From an uncultured Carboxylicivirga sp. (GTDB lineage Bacteria > Bacteroidota > Bacteroidia > Bacteroidales > Marinilabiliaceae): a stretch of 64,000 nt of DNA. Positions 44,401 to 53,373 of the stretch are shown piece by piece. Where the stretch lies: the NCBI GenBank assembly GCA_947503525.1, contig CANNEA010000002.1, positions 248,001 to 312,000 of the forward strand, given 5' to 3'. Position 1 is the stretch's first letter. Each line of letters starts with the position of its first letter. The notes beneath the pieces were generated by a model. The model was not told the DNA's origin. It ran no database searches and saw only the letters and a list, made by a program, of their open reading frames with translations. A program made the position numbers and the translations under genes.

Positions 44401-47400
44401 CATCTAGTATTGGCGGCAACACAACATTAGCTCGAAGAGGAACAACTAAAGCTGGTGAATCAAAATCAGAACTATTAATGGTTATAGTTTCATCATAGAA
44501 TTGAGCATTCAAAGGCAGAAAATCAACTCGCAGGCTTATGCTTGTCCTTGGTGCAACCTGAACAGCTTCGAAGTTGATTTGAAATTCAGCATTACTAAGC
44601 TCTATACTTGTGATGTCAAGATTTCTGGTTCCTGTATTTCTAATCACCAGGAAAGCCGAATCTGAATGATTCACATATGTTTTAGGAAAATAAACGTTTG
44701 ACGATGCTTCAATATTTTCAATACCGGTAAGATCTAAACGTAATGGAACTAGTTTTTCACCAGCCTGAAGATCATTACTGCCCACCTTAATATCTGCAAT
44801 ATACACTCCTTCTAACAGGCCCTCAGTTCTAATTTCGTAATTAGTTCCTCCTGCAGAATTCCGTTCAATTCGATTTAAACCTTCGTCTATACTTATCCAA
44901 TTCAATTTTTCACTTACTCCCCATGCCATTGCATTGGAAAAAAGCTGAGTATGATTTGGAACATCATAGTCCTGATAAACAAAAACCTCATCACAAACAA
45001 AGAGAACTTTTCCTTCACCAAAAGTTGAAGCTGCTGCAAACACATTAGAATTAGCATCTAAAATTATTGCTTCAGCTGCTCCGGAAAGACTTAACGTTGC
45101 CAAGGCACTTCCATAAATAGAAAAGTTGCTAATCTGATCCGTTAGCATATGATCTATAACAGTAGCACTTCCTGACAGGCTATTCAGGTCATCGGTATAA
45201 ATTCCACATTCACTAAACAGCTCCCTATACATATAATGTGCATCATCACCTGTAGCTATAACGAACCCTCCTTCAGACATCCACGTTTTGAAAAACGCCA
45301 CATCATTAGAAATCCAGGTACTCATATCATCGATAATCAAAACATCCATAGTATCCATGGCTGTTTGATAATTGATAGAATTAACTAAGGCTGTTCTTGC
45401 TCCGCTCGACCTGAGATCCGCATCCAAATATGAATATTCATTAAAACTATATCCACTAAATGCTACATTCACCCCGTTATATTCCTGACTAAGAGGAAAT
45501 TTGCGTTGCTCAGCACTTAAGAAATAGGGCGATTCTCCTTCACTGTAGTTAAGCACTTTAGCAAGAAGGTGCAATTCAGTACTAGTTTGAATGACATCCT
45601 TTTGATATGTATCCAACAGTTGTGCATTAAAAACAAGTGCACCTCCATTTCCATTTGAGACACTTAAAACGTCTTCTAAATTTTCGCCACTTGTTAAAGC
45701 AACTCGTATCGTATCTAAAGAAACATTCAACACTGGAGCTTCATCTACAGTAACAACTTGACCGAAATCATCGCTTGAAGTACAGTTTTCAACACTTAGA
45801 TTCACAGTAAATTCACCTGATGAGCTAAAGCTATGTAAAGGATTTTGTTCTTCACTACTGGTACCATCCCCGAAATTCCAATTCCATATGTAAGGCTCAA
45901 AAAGTGATGCATCTTCGAATTGATAAGCAAAATTCAATGGAATATTTTGTTCTGGTAAAGTAAAAGCAGCCTCAACCGGATTTCCATCACCATATTCTTC
46001 AGAGGTCCATGATAGTTCAAAGCCACTTCTGGTTATAGATCCATCAGAACTAAATGTAATTAAAACTTCGGATGAACTCGAAATCACCGAAACGGGCAAA
46101 TTACTTAAGCTCCCTCTATACTCACCAAGAATCGCAGCACTGCTTGTGTTTCCATCATAAATGATCATTCTATCACAACAACTTTCAGAGTCAAAAGCAT
46201 TAATGGTAATATTGATGCTTTTTGCACAATCGGGATCAATCAAAAATTGATAGGATTCGCTGTTGGAATAGTTGCCGGATGCACCCCCTGAATCATAGAG
46301 TCGTCCACTCATCATGGTACTTTCGGTATCAGTACCCATAATCAATTCATCAATTACATTAATGCTTTTTGATATGGTGGTACTTCCAAATTCATTGGTA
46401 GCCGTAAGCTCTATTGTATAAGTTCCAATCGATGCAAAACTAACTTGTGGATTTTGTACCGAAGAAGTACTTGGCGTTCCCCCTTCAAAAGTCCACGACC
46501 ATTGTGTTGGCAGATTTATCGATCTATCTTCAAAACTTACCCTTTCATTAATTAGAACAACTTCACTACTCATTCCAAAATCGGCTTCAGGTGCTTCTGT
46601 GTTAGCCGTTAAATAAACGGTGTAGTCTTCATACTGTCCGTAGTTCGAGTCAGTTGAACCATTTTGCAAGGCCGGATATCCACTTGCTTCAGAACCAACC
46701 CTAAGGCGTAAAGGACTATCGTGTACACTTCCCCTCGGAATCATAATATCCCCTGAATGAGTCGTGCTATTTAATGAGCTAAAAATTAATTCACCATCAT
46801 CCTCAAATCGACCATCGCCATTTAAATCTAACCAAACATAAACATCTTCGGCACTCCCATTAGCAATAAATAAATTTTGAATGTTGCCTTCCCTTAAGTC
46901 AATTCGTTCAAGACAGGTAAAATCAGTATAACCTTCATCTGCATATCCCGACATACGATACATATTGGCAAAACCAACATATCCTATTCCGCCATTTCCT
47001 CCATTTAACGATTGCGGTTCACGCTCTGCTGCAATTGGACCTCCTTCATCACTAATTTTAATATAATTCTCTGCCAGATAGCTATGTTCGCCAGAACATC
47101 CTTCGGTTCCCATTGCTTTGAGAGCAATACTATAATCACCAGCTGCACTAAACTCATGATTTAGTACCTCATTCGTTTCAACTAAAACATCATTGACATA
47201 CCATTCATAATTGGTGGCATTACGACTATAGTTATCAAATAAAATGGTAGCAGGTGCCGTACATGAATATTGATCTTCAGCACCAAAATAAGCACGAGGC
47301 GCTCCATCGAAAACATTACCAACACCTACAGCATGCCAGGCATTAGTTACTTCAACCACTTCATTCGAACATTCTCCATAGAGATCAAGAGCTGCCTGAA

Positions 47401-48922
47401 TGGAGTAGTATCGAGCCATGTCAAATGAACTGTATCTGGATAAATAGACCGTTAATGTTCTGTAAGCAATGGCCTCGGCAGCCTCCATACCGATAGCGTT
47501 AATAATATAGACATCACCGTTATCATTTGTTCCGGATCCTCCTTCGCATAAGAGATAAAACCAATAATTAGGAACTGAAGAATTGGTATGTACACCACCG
47601 TAATCACCAGTGCCAGAATACCAATAATTACCCAAATATGTATCCGGGTATCCTAAGCTATTGGGGTCCTCCATACTTCTAAAAGGAGTTCCGCTAACAT
47701 TAACTTGCTCTCCAATTAAGAAATTAGCCTCATCCGGATTAGCATAAAAATCTATTGCAACCCCAAAAATATCACTGAATGACTCGTTTAATGCACCAGG
47801 TTCATTCTCATAAATAAGGTCAGCTGTAAATGTGGTTAAACCATGTGAAATTTCATGAGCAACAATATCCAATGAAGTCAGCGGATAATATTCAACTCCA
47901 TCACCATCACCATAGGTCATTCTTTCGCCGTCCCAAAAGGCGTTGGCATAATTAGATCCGTAATGTACGTAACTATTAAGGGCAAAGCCGTTATCATCAA
48001 TTGAATTACGCCCAAATTTTTCATAGAAATAATCAAAGGTCTTTTCTGAGCCAAAATGGGCATCATAAGCTGCTCTGTCTATTTCATTATCCCACACATT
48101 ATCAGCATCAACAAAACTTGTCGCACTATAATAATTCGATCCATTGTTTAAATTGAGAGTTGCAATACCATTTCCTCTACTATTCTCATATAATGTATAT
48201 TCAGTACTTGAATTATTAGTCGTAATTTCAACAAGCCCACTATAGAGCGTATTTGCTCTACCTGTTTCATCTGTATCATTAATTCGGGAAACTCTTTTAA
48301 TGACTTCTCCGGTCTCTGCACTAAGATATATGTATTCGCGACTAAGGGGAACTAAAGAGTATACATCAACCTTATAACACAATATTAATTGTTCATCTAC
48401 AGGCAGGTATAACAACTCAGCTTCAGGGTAAAGGGCCTTATTATCACTCCAGTTAAATTGTTTTGAATCAACTGACTCAATAGCTGTTTGGATAGCTGAA
48501 TTCGCATCAACATATTTTTTAATTGGGCCATAATCACCTTTGATGCTATTTCCACTTGCACTTTTTAGAACGCCCTTGGAATAATGTGATGTGAACACCA
48601 TTCCTTCAATGGCTATTCCCTTATAATATAATTGATTCTTAATGTGTTGATTGCCTTTGGTATCATAAAAGCTTTTGGATGGTTTTAACACATAGGAGTT
48701 ATCCAATTGTAATGCACTTGTAAGCATATCTATTTGGTTAACCCCAGCCTTTAATGATGTTTCATTAAACTTAATGAATTGAATATGTCCTGTCTGTTCA
48801 TCCAGCTTTACTACACTACTGCCTTCTACCCGCTTTTGGGCTTCAGTTCCTACTAATTCCTGAGAAATAATAGGCATAAGTACAAATAATGCACTAAGCA
48901 ATAGAAAGAAATATTTTTTCAT
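41411..48922 (-). CDS. Giant secreted M4 metalloprotease with modular tail and T9SS signal
   Basis: The ATG at 48922 gives 2503 residues with signal peptide 1-20; the upstream extension to 49024 is rejected. An FTP/PepSY-like propeptide spans about 30-215. The M4 catalytic domain at about 220-570 has H-E-I-S-H (356-360) with third ligand Glu380 (G-A-L-N-E-S) and G-V-H-T-N-S-S. Next come a PKD domain, a GEVED domain (W-L-D-L-N-G-D-G-R-F), PKD, CUB-like (I-I-Y-D-G-N) and PKD. Alternating ASH/choice-of-anchor-like repeats and GATase-like segments (from V-A-F-S-G-Y-S; from V-F-A-F-D-G) follow. Two cadherin-like/Ig modules (N-D-V-F-K-D-P-D-N-D) precede a T9SS type A domain (Y-P-N-P-V-N-D). It likely digests extracellular protein. 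Confidence 0.94.
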   Translation of the reverse strand: MKKYFFLLLSALFVLMPIISQELVGTEAQKRVEGSSVVKLDEQTGHIQFIKFNETSLKAGVNQIDMLTSALQLDNSYVLKPSKSFYDTKGNQHIKNQLYYKGIAIEGMVFTSHYSKGVLKSASGNSIKGDYGPIKKYVDANSAIQTAIESVDSKQFNWSDNKALYPEAELLYLPVDEQLILCYKVDVYSLVPLSREYIYLSAETGEVIKRVSRINDTDETGRANTLYSGLVEITTNNSSTEYTLYENSRGNGIATLNLNNGSNYYSATSFVDADNVWDNEIDRAAYDAHFGSEKTFDYFYEKFGRNSIDDNGFALNSYVHYGSNYANAFWDGERMTYGDGDGVEYYPLTSLDIVAHEISHGLTTFTADLIYENEPGALNESFSDIFGVAIDFYANPDEANFLIGEQVNVSGTPFRSMEDPNSLGYPDTYLGNYWYSGTGDYGGVHTNSSVPNYWFYLLCEGGSGTNDNGDVYIINAIGMEAAEAIAYRTLTVYLSRYSSFDMARYYSIQAALDLYGECSNEVVEVTNAWHAVGVGNVFDGAPRAYFGAEDQYSCTAPATILFDNYSRNATNYEWYVNDVLVETNEVLNHEFSAAGDYSIALKAMGTEGCSGEHSYLAENYIKISDEGGPIAAEREPQSLNGGNGGIGYVGFANMYRMSGYADEGYTDFTCLERIDLREGNIQNLFIANGSAEDVYVWLDLNGDGRFEDDGELIFSSLNSTTHSGDIMIPRGSVHDSPLRLRVGSEASGYPALQNGSTDSNYGQYEDYTVYLTANTEAPEADFGMSSEVVLINERVSFEDRSINLPTQWSWTFEGGTPSTSSVQNPQVSFASIGTYTIELTATNEFGSTTISKSINVIDELIMGTDTESTMMSGRLYDSGGASGNYSNSESYQFLIDPDCAKSINITINAFDSESCCDRMIIYDGNTSSAAILGEYRGSLSNLPVSVISSSSEVLITFSSDGSITRSGFELSWTSEEYGDGNPVEAAFTLPEQNIPLNFAYQFEDASLFEPYIWNWNFGDGTSSEEQNPLHSFSSSGEFTVNLSVENCTSSDDFGQVVTVDEAPVLNVSLDTIRVALTSGENLEDVLSVSNGNGGALVFNAQLLDTYQKDVIQTSTELHLLAKVLNYSEGESPYFLSAEQRKFPLSQEYNGVNVAFSGYSFNEYSYLDADLRSSGARTALVNSINYQTAMDTMDVLIIDDMSTWISNDVAFFKTWMSEGGFVIATGDDAHYMYRELFSECGIYTDDLNSLSGSATVIDHMLTDQISNFSIYGSALATLSLSGAAEAIILDANSNVFAAASTFGEGKVLFVCDEVFVYQDYDVPNHTQLFSNAMAWGVSEKLNWISIDEGLNRIERNSAGGTNYEIRTEGLLEGVYIADIKVGSNDLQAGEKLVPLRLDLTGIENIEASSNVYFPKTYVNHSDSAFLVIRNTGTRNLDITSIELSNAEFQINFEAVQVAPRTSISLRVDFLPLNAQFYDETITINSSDFDSPALVVPLRANVVLPPILDVSASIVENLFSDESSERDLVINNQGNSALSVDTIIIEQFSSTQGIVADTNHVDLSGHSVFAFDGTNAINLVAKLWQYGATASYGNIDTTNIDADVLYYSGNYYINDRIADWIVRWVKSGKGLFLDLSTSNSIIQSIAQEAGISFENQYSNNGTTEILSDHAITNGLDQYVYNNAYITLNVEDESHSVIKDTNGNTIVAAAELGEGRIVVSNSNGMFNPNAEQLRLGINAIRWLANKNDWLWLNHYPVDSIASGESHDMKLKFDATALLEGSYNAKVKLVTNDPTQTLMNVDALLNVEGIARSNFMTDTLRYGLVYEGQSKSAQVIVQNTGTKDLVVSDLRTSNNEFEVSTDGFTLAPKAYRTIDVRYVPSGIGEDEAYFIIETNTLEMRDTVVLEAYCFTPPVLSVSPPQFDILMRAQDTQSEAIVIDNTDGGSPLNYNISVSFSDNAYSTGSTLQSIMDSLAVSGQDVSDAISYRYNFIDGVAGNNINDGGGDMFDGGNILNTNYLNSISYSNNTIVEGGAFGPGGAYFTSKLNGLFVLVADLDNVNEFSITGNLGADGSGSVDGSVITTQVGNQNFKAYVKRVYNSGDPSVNHLIIVEDNEEVTHSYPQGTDYDTHIINNLEGVSRMHYLLFAGTSGQYIDDTNMQTIMETYLNVIQSTKAWLTPERLSGSVAAGQSSILDVLVEPYGLSDGHYQASIDFNSNDPVNPSASSVINLEIFNNAAPYLANPIGNKVIYSTYNDVIDLNDVFKDPDNDQLYFTVTSSDNSVVFPVVDNGSELRLTPLANGLASIEIECTDNNWDPVFEHFEVVVQQNQAPVIELDIQNVNLDPSNSQFTLNAGSYFSDPDGDVLTYSVSFSREGIAWNDQGGNVFIFYAQANGSVIVTITADDGRNGSVSQSFVINVKDLATSLNSEKSSALNVYPNPVNDSFTMTMLSEKQVTDIYAVSATGQEFKLPYIYLDGKIQVSASKLKQGVYILKVMLNNEYAIKRIVKK

Positions 48923-49259
48923 AAATAATATATGATGTTTAGCTCTGTGTGCGTGTAAAATAAATACAATGAACCATGAAATCAAAACATTGAATATTGG
49001 GCAAGTATTTGATAATATGCACATCCCGTTATACCCAAGGCATTATAGAATTCCTTTCAAAATAGAATAATTATAAATTAATCTACTTACTATTTCATTC
49101 ATATTGTTAATCACGATATAGCTTGTATTCGTCAAATTATTAGCAAATATTTCTCTGACTTTAGATAATTAGATGTTAAATAACATTGGCATGGTAATTG
49201 CGTATTTCACAATTGTTAATTAATTTTATTACGATTAATACAACCTAAACCTCAAACTA

Positions 49260-49379
49260 ATGGATCGACCTATCAGAGTACCTCTACGTATTATCCGCAG
49301 ACGTTTAAAATTTCCCAATTATTTTATTACTTATCAGATTCTCATCATTGTCTTAATAATAGTGTTGTTGTTAGTATAA
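49260..49379 (+). CDS. 39-residue membrane microprotein
   Basis: A short frame from ATG 49260 to TAA 49377 encodes 39 residues: a strongly basic amphipathic start (M-D-R-P-I-R-V, R-I-I-R-R-R) and a C-terminal hydrophobic helix made of Ile/Leu/Val (about residues 22-39). It sits alone in a 602-bp gap (48923-49524) otherwise without genes. The composition is unlike random AT-rich frames, since Arg runs are rare here, and matches single-pass microproteins. No family is recognised. Confidence 0.5.
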   Translation: MDRPIRVPLRIIRRRLKFPNYFITYQILIIVLIIVLLLV

Positions 49380-49524
49380 AGACACTTTAGGTAATTAATG
49401 AATTTATAGCTTTCAATTTTTCGCTTGGCATAAGGACATAGTAAATTTAATTTCGGATATTCATTGTTGAATTAACAGTGTGAAAAAGGTTTGCTTATGC
49501 GAAGCGATAAATATTTGAAATAAC

Positions 49525-50325
49525 ATGGAAATCAGCCAGATATATATGTATCCCATTAAATCAATGGGCGGAATAAGCTTGACAGAATGTGAGTTAGATC
49601 GTTTTGGTTTAAAATATGACAGAAGATGGATGCTAGTGGATAAGAATGGTAATTTCTTAACACAGCGACATCATGCCAAGATGTGTTTATTCAATATTGC
49701 CATACAAGACGAAAGCCTCTTAATTACGCATAAAAATGACGCTAAAATAAACCTGGTCGTACCATTTACTCCTAATATGGACACCACTTTAGAAGTAAAA
49801 GTCTGGGATGATGTATGCGAATCTCAGCTTGTTGATACTGCAATAGACCAAGAATTATCATTGATATTTGGAGAAGAAGTTCATTTGGTTCTAATGCCCG
49901 ACCATATTAAAAGACAAGTAGACAAACGTTATGCCCCTGAAGGTTCAACTACTGCCTTTAGCGATGGTTATCCTTTATTAATGATTAGTGAAGCTTCACT
50001 TGAATTATTGAATACAAAACTTGAACATGCAATTGAGATGAGGCGTTTTCGCCCCAACTTGGTCATTAAGGGCGGTTACGCCCATTGCGAAGATCAAAAA
50101 GGAATATGGCAAATTGGGCAATATAAATTTCAAGCCGTGAAGCCATGTTCTCGCTGTGTGGTTACAACGATCAATCCCGATACTTCAAATAAAAGCCCTG
50201 AACCATTACGCACGCTATCATCATATCGAAAACAAGATGGGAAAGTAATGTTTGGGATGAATATGCTACATCAAAACTTTAATGCAAAGCTGAAGCTAGG
50301 TGATAAAGTATCATTTTTAGATTAA
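49525..50325 (+). CDS. MOSC-domain sulfurtransferase-like protein (YcbX type)
   Basis: The 266-residue protein starts with Y-M-Y-P-I-K-S-M-G-G and has Y-D-R-R-W-M-L-V-D, hallmarks of the MOSC N-terminal barrel. The MOSC domain follows with F-R-P-N-L-V-I and K-P-C-S-R-C-V-V-T-T, whose Cys is the expected sulfur or molybdenum-cofactor ligand. YcbX/mARC-type proteins use Moco to reduce N-hydroxylated compounds. Here there is no fused ferredoxin domain, so the electron donor is separate. It ties in functionally with modABC in this window. Confidence 0.92.
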   Translation: MEISQIYMYPIKSMGGISLTECELDRFGLKYDRRWMLVDKNGNFLTQRHHAKMCLFNIAIQDESLLITHKNDAKINLVVPFTPNMDTTLEVKVWDDVCESQLVDTAIDQELSLIFGEEVHLVLMPDHIKRQVDKRYAPEGSTTAFSDGYPLLMISEASLELLNTKLEHAIEMRRFRPNLVIKGGYAHCEDQKGIWQIGQYKFQAVKPCSRCVVTTINPDTSNKSPEPLRTLSSYRKQDGKVMFGMNMLHQNFNAKLKLGDKVSFLD

Positions 50326-50424
50326 AATATTCCTTCTATTAAAACCTTGATGACCAAAAATATTTTGAGGTAATATTAAATTTAATTCAAGATTAAGAAT
50401 CATTGGTCAGTTCTTCAACTCTCA

Positions 50425-51951
50425 TTAGCCTGCATTTTGCTTCTTCTTAATCAAACCATGCAATAATGGGTTATCATACATTATTTTTATGTCCTTTTCG
50501 AAGTCATAAAGGGTCAATTCTCGCAATCGATAATAAGATGTCCAATAGGTTTCTAAAGACTTTATATAATCCCGTTTTGCTTTTTCTCGTTCTGATAGTG
50601 AAATATTCAAGTCCGTAATGCTTATCTCACCATTTTGAAATTTTTTAAGTGCAATTAAATATCCATTTTCTGCTACGTTATCGGCTTCTTCCGCTATTTC
50701 CAATTGCTCTTTTAATAACCCGAATTGCTCTACCTGAACAATAACTGTTCGTTCAAAATTCTCACGATCCTGTTCCACATCAAACAAAACTAGATCACGC
50801 TTACTTTCAGCCAACTTTACATTTGAAGAAGATTTACCCCAATCCAATATGGGAATCGCAACTGATAACCTTAAAGACTTTTGATTAACCGTATTATCGT
50901 ATACTCCCATGACGTCTTCCGCAATATTGGTGGTTCCGTAGGTACCCTTTACGGTCGCCGCCAAACCATTGTTTCTTTTCGCTCTCGTTAAATCTCTATC
51001 AGCTTCAATTAAACGTCTTTCATATTGCGTTGATTCCTTTCTGTTCTCTAATGCTTCCTGCAGGGCCTTATCCGAATCGATGTAAAACAAGTACATATCC
51101 AAAGGCATAATTAATTCAATATTGCTGGATTGTTCCAAACCTATGTATTTCTTAAGTTCAAAATCAGCATTTCGCAAATCCATATTAGCCTGAGATAGTG
51201 CTTTTTTGGCAGTAAGAACAGAAAGCTTTATTCTTGAATAGTCATTTTCACTAATGGTACCCAATTTCATCTTGGTTTCAGCAATACGAAGATTATCCTT
51301 ACTATTTTTCAAGTTATTTTCAGCCAACTTAAAATTAGTTTGAACTCTTAAATAATTGAAGAAGCGACTTGTAGCATATCGTGATATTTCTTCTATGGTT
51401 TCTACAAAGTTCTTTTGCGCTTCATCATAAAGTAAAGGTTCCGTTTTGCGAGACCATTTCATCCAATTGTAGGCAAAAATTGGTTGAGTAATCCCAACTA
51501 AAAATGGATCGCCTTTAAAATTGGTATAATCATGAATCAAATCCTCGTATCTAAACAGCGTACTTTTGGCGTAAATCTGCATTCCTAACTGAGGGATAGC
51601 TTGCCTTATCGCTAACTGGGCACTATTTTCGATATAACCTACTTCTCTAAATTGAACACTACCATCATTCTGAGTAACCGGTCTTGTTCCTTCGTAATAA
51701 TTTGGCAGATCACCTGTTAAAATCAGTTGTGGCCTAAACTGTGCCTGAAAGTTTTTATATCGCCAAAAATAATTCTCATAACGATTTTGCGCATACTTTA
51801 CTGATGACGATTGATGAATGGCTAAATCAACAACATTCTTTAGTGTCAAATTAAGCTTTCCGTTGGAAGAAATCTGAGCTTGAGCTGTACTAGCCCATAT
51901 AAGTATAGTGGTAACAAATATTTTCCTAAATCCGTCCTTCATCCTTATCAT
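50425..51951 (-). CDS. TolC-family outer-membrane efflux protein
   Basis: The 508-residue precursor has a signal peptide (to about A-Q-A, residue 26). The long alpha-helical repeats around residues 180-250 and 400-460 form the periplasmic tunnel of TolC. The sequence ends in a short basic tail. Its start overlaps the fusion-protein gene by 4 nt, so translation is coupled. Unusually, no inner-membrane ABC or RND pump gene lies on either side of the pair. Confidence 0.9.
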   Translation of the reverse strand: MIRMKDGFRKIFVTTILIWASTAQAQISSNGKLNLTLKNVVDLAIHQSSSVKYAQNRYENYFWRYKNFQAQFRPQLILTGDLPNYYEGTRPVTQNDGSVQFREVGYIENSAQLAIRQAIPQLGMQIYAKSTLFRYEDLIHDYTNFKGDPFLVGITQPIFAYNWMKWSRKTEPLLYDEAQKNFVETIEEISRYATSRFFNYLRVQTNFKLAENNLKNSKDNLRIAETKMKLGTISENDYSRIKLSVLTAKKALSQANMDLRNADFELKKYIGLEQSSNIELIMPLDMYLFYIDSDKALQEALENRKESTQYERRLIEADRDLTRAKRNNGLAATVKGTYGTTNIAEDVMGVYDNTVNQKSLRLSVAIPILDWGKSSSNVKLAESKRDLVLFDVEQDRENFERTVIVQVEQFGLLKEQLEIAEEADNVAENGYLIALKKFQNGEISITDLNISLSEREKAKRDYIKSLETYWTSYYRLRELTLYDFEKDIKIMYDNPLLHGLIKKKQNAG

Positions 51952-53159
51952 GGCAATTGAATTTTTACAGCTTGTAGATGTTTTATTCCATTGATATCAG
52001 AAGTAACAAGTTCACTACCTTCTTCAATTCCTTCTTTTAATTCAATATATTCATCCGTAACAAGTCCTACCAATATCTTTTCACGAATGGCACTATCCTT
52101 ATCTATTACAAAAGTGTATTGCTGATTCTGTTTATTGAATGCTGGTCCATTGGCAATACGTAATACATCTTTTCTAGAGCGTTTCACAATCTGAAGTCCC
52201 ACTCTTAAATTAGGTGCAAGACTTGAATGCTTGCTTTCCGTTAATCCAACAGTAAACACAACTTTTCCATCCTCAAGTGTTGGCCTTACAATTCCAATAC
52301 GTCCTTCCAGGCGATCTTTATCAATCATGACATAAGCACGACGACCGGTTTTGATCAACCTTTTGAATTTATCATCAATACTTGCTCTAATCTCAAAACG
52401 CGTTAAATCAGACATGCTAACCAACAATTTATCGCCTTGAATCTTCTCACCCTCCTTACCATGAATATTTAAAATAATTCCATCGGATGGTGCCTTTACC
52501 GTCATCCGCTCTAAAAGGGCTATTTGATTCGCCTTATCCTTCTCTTGCATTTCAATTTGCAATAGTAAGCCTTTCTCCTCAGCCTTAAGTTGCTGAAGTT
52601 TGATCGCATTCTTTTGCTTGGCTAATTGCAAATCTTTCTCAGCAAGAACCAACTCCTGTTTCGACTTTTCAAACTTCGCTTGTGAAATACCTCCTACTTC
52701 AAGTAATTGCTCCTGATCTGCCAACATTGATTTAATAGACGCAATTTTTAACTTTTTCACCTCCACATTATACGCCAAATCAGCTCGTGTGCTTCGTGCA
52801 TTCAAAAGCGTTTTTTCAAGATTATTTTGCTTTACCTCAATCTGATCAGTGATGTGATCAATTTTATTTTTAATATCAGCTGTATTTAGACGTACAATCA
52901 CATCTCCTTGCTTTACTTTCTGGCCTGATTTTTTAACAATCTGCTGGATTATACTTGAGGAAGGGCTTAACAACAGAACTTCATTGGCAGGTTGTACAAC
53001 TCCTTCAGTCAATTCATAATTTTCAACTAAACCACGTTCTACAATGGCCGTAGTAAAATCGCCCTTAATAAGTGTAGATTGCTTTTGTGTGCATGCACCA
53101 AAGAATAAGATTAAGAATAATAAAAGCGTAAATGAGGTGTTTATTTTTTTGTTTATCAT
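51948..53159 (-). CDS. Periplasmic membrane-fusion (HlyD/MacA-like) lipoprotein
   Basis: The 403-residue lipoprotein has lipobox F-F-G-A-C (Cys23). It shows the adaptor layout: a lipoyl-like beta domain (L-S-P-S-S-S-I-I-Q-Q-I-V and K-Q-G-D-V-I-V-R-L), long coiled-coil hairpin (about 95-200), second lipoyl half (M-T-V-K-A-P-S-D-G-I-I) and beta-barrel/membrane-proximal domains. It resembles adaptors of ABC-type (MacA-like) exporters. The partner pump must be encoded elsewhere. It is the first gene of the two-gene operon and has a -7 promoter element upstream. Confidence 0.92.
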   Translation of the reverse strand: MINKKINTSFTLLLFLILFFGACTQKQSTLIKGDFTTAIVERGLVENYELTEGVVQPANEVLLLSPSSSIIQQIVKKSGQKVKQGDVIVRLNTADIKNKIDHITDQIEVKQNNLEKTLLNARSTRADLAYNVEVKKLKIASIKSMLADQEQLLEVGGISQAKFEKSKQELVLAEKDLQLAKQKNAIKLQQLKAEEKGLLLQIEMQEKDKANQIALLERMTVKAPSDGIILNIHGKEGEKIQGDKLLVSMSDLTRFEIRASIDDKFKRLIKTGRRAYVMIDKDRLEGRIGIVRPTLEDGKVVFTVGLTESKHSSLAPNLRVGLQIVKRSRKDVLRIANGPAFNKQNQQYTFVIDKDSAIREKILVGLVTDEYIELKEGIEEGSELVTSDINGIKHLQAVKIQLP

Positions 53160-53192
53160 TTTATACGGTCTGAAAAGGTTTTGCTGCGTTCA

Positions 53193-53200
53193 CAAAAGTA
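53193..53200 (-). promoter_or_regulatory. -7 element of the efflux operon promoter
   Basis: TACTTTTG on the minus strand matches TAnnTTTG, 33 nt before the adaptor ATG. No -33 TTG was found at the usual distance. Confidence 0.5.
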
Positions 53201-53318
53201 ATATTTACTTTTAATTGAACCGGCCAGAAATTGACTCAAATTAGGTTGTAAATTGTATTATTAACTGTCAAATATGTTCATTTTACAGGAAGTACAAATT
53301 AATACTCTAATAAAAGCA

Positions 53319-53352
53319 AATAAGGCCAGAGTTATTCAACTCTAGCCTTATT
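53319..53352 (-). terminator. Terminator of the YfhO gene
   Basis: A 15-nt stem AATAAGGCYAGAGTT/AACTCTAGCCTTATT with one mismatch and a 4-nt loop, 21 nt past the YfhO stop. The AT-rich ends give a short T tract on either strand. Confidence 0.82.
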
Positions 53353-53373
53353 CGTAATAAATGCAATTAAGTT

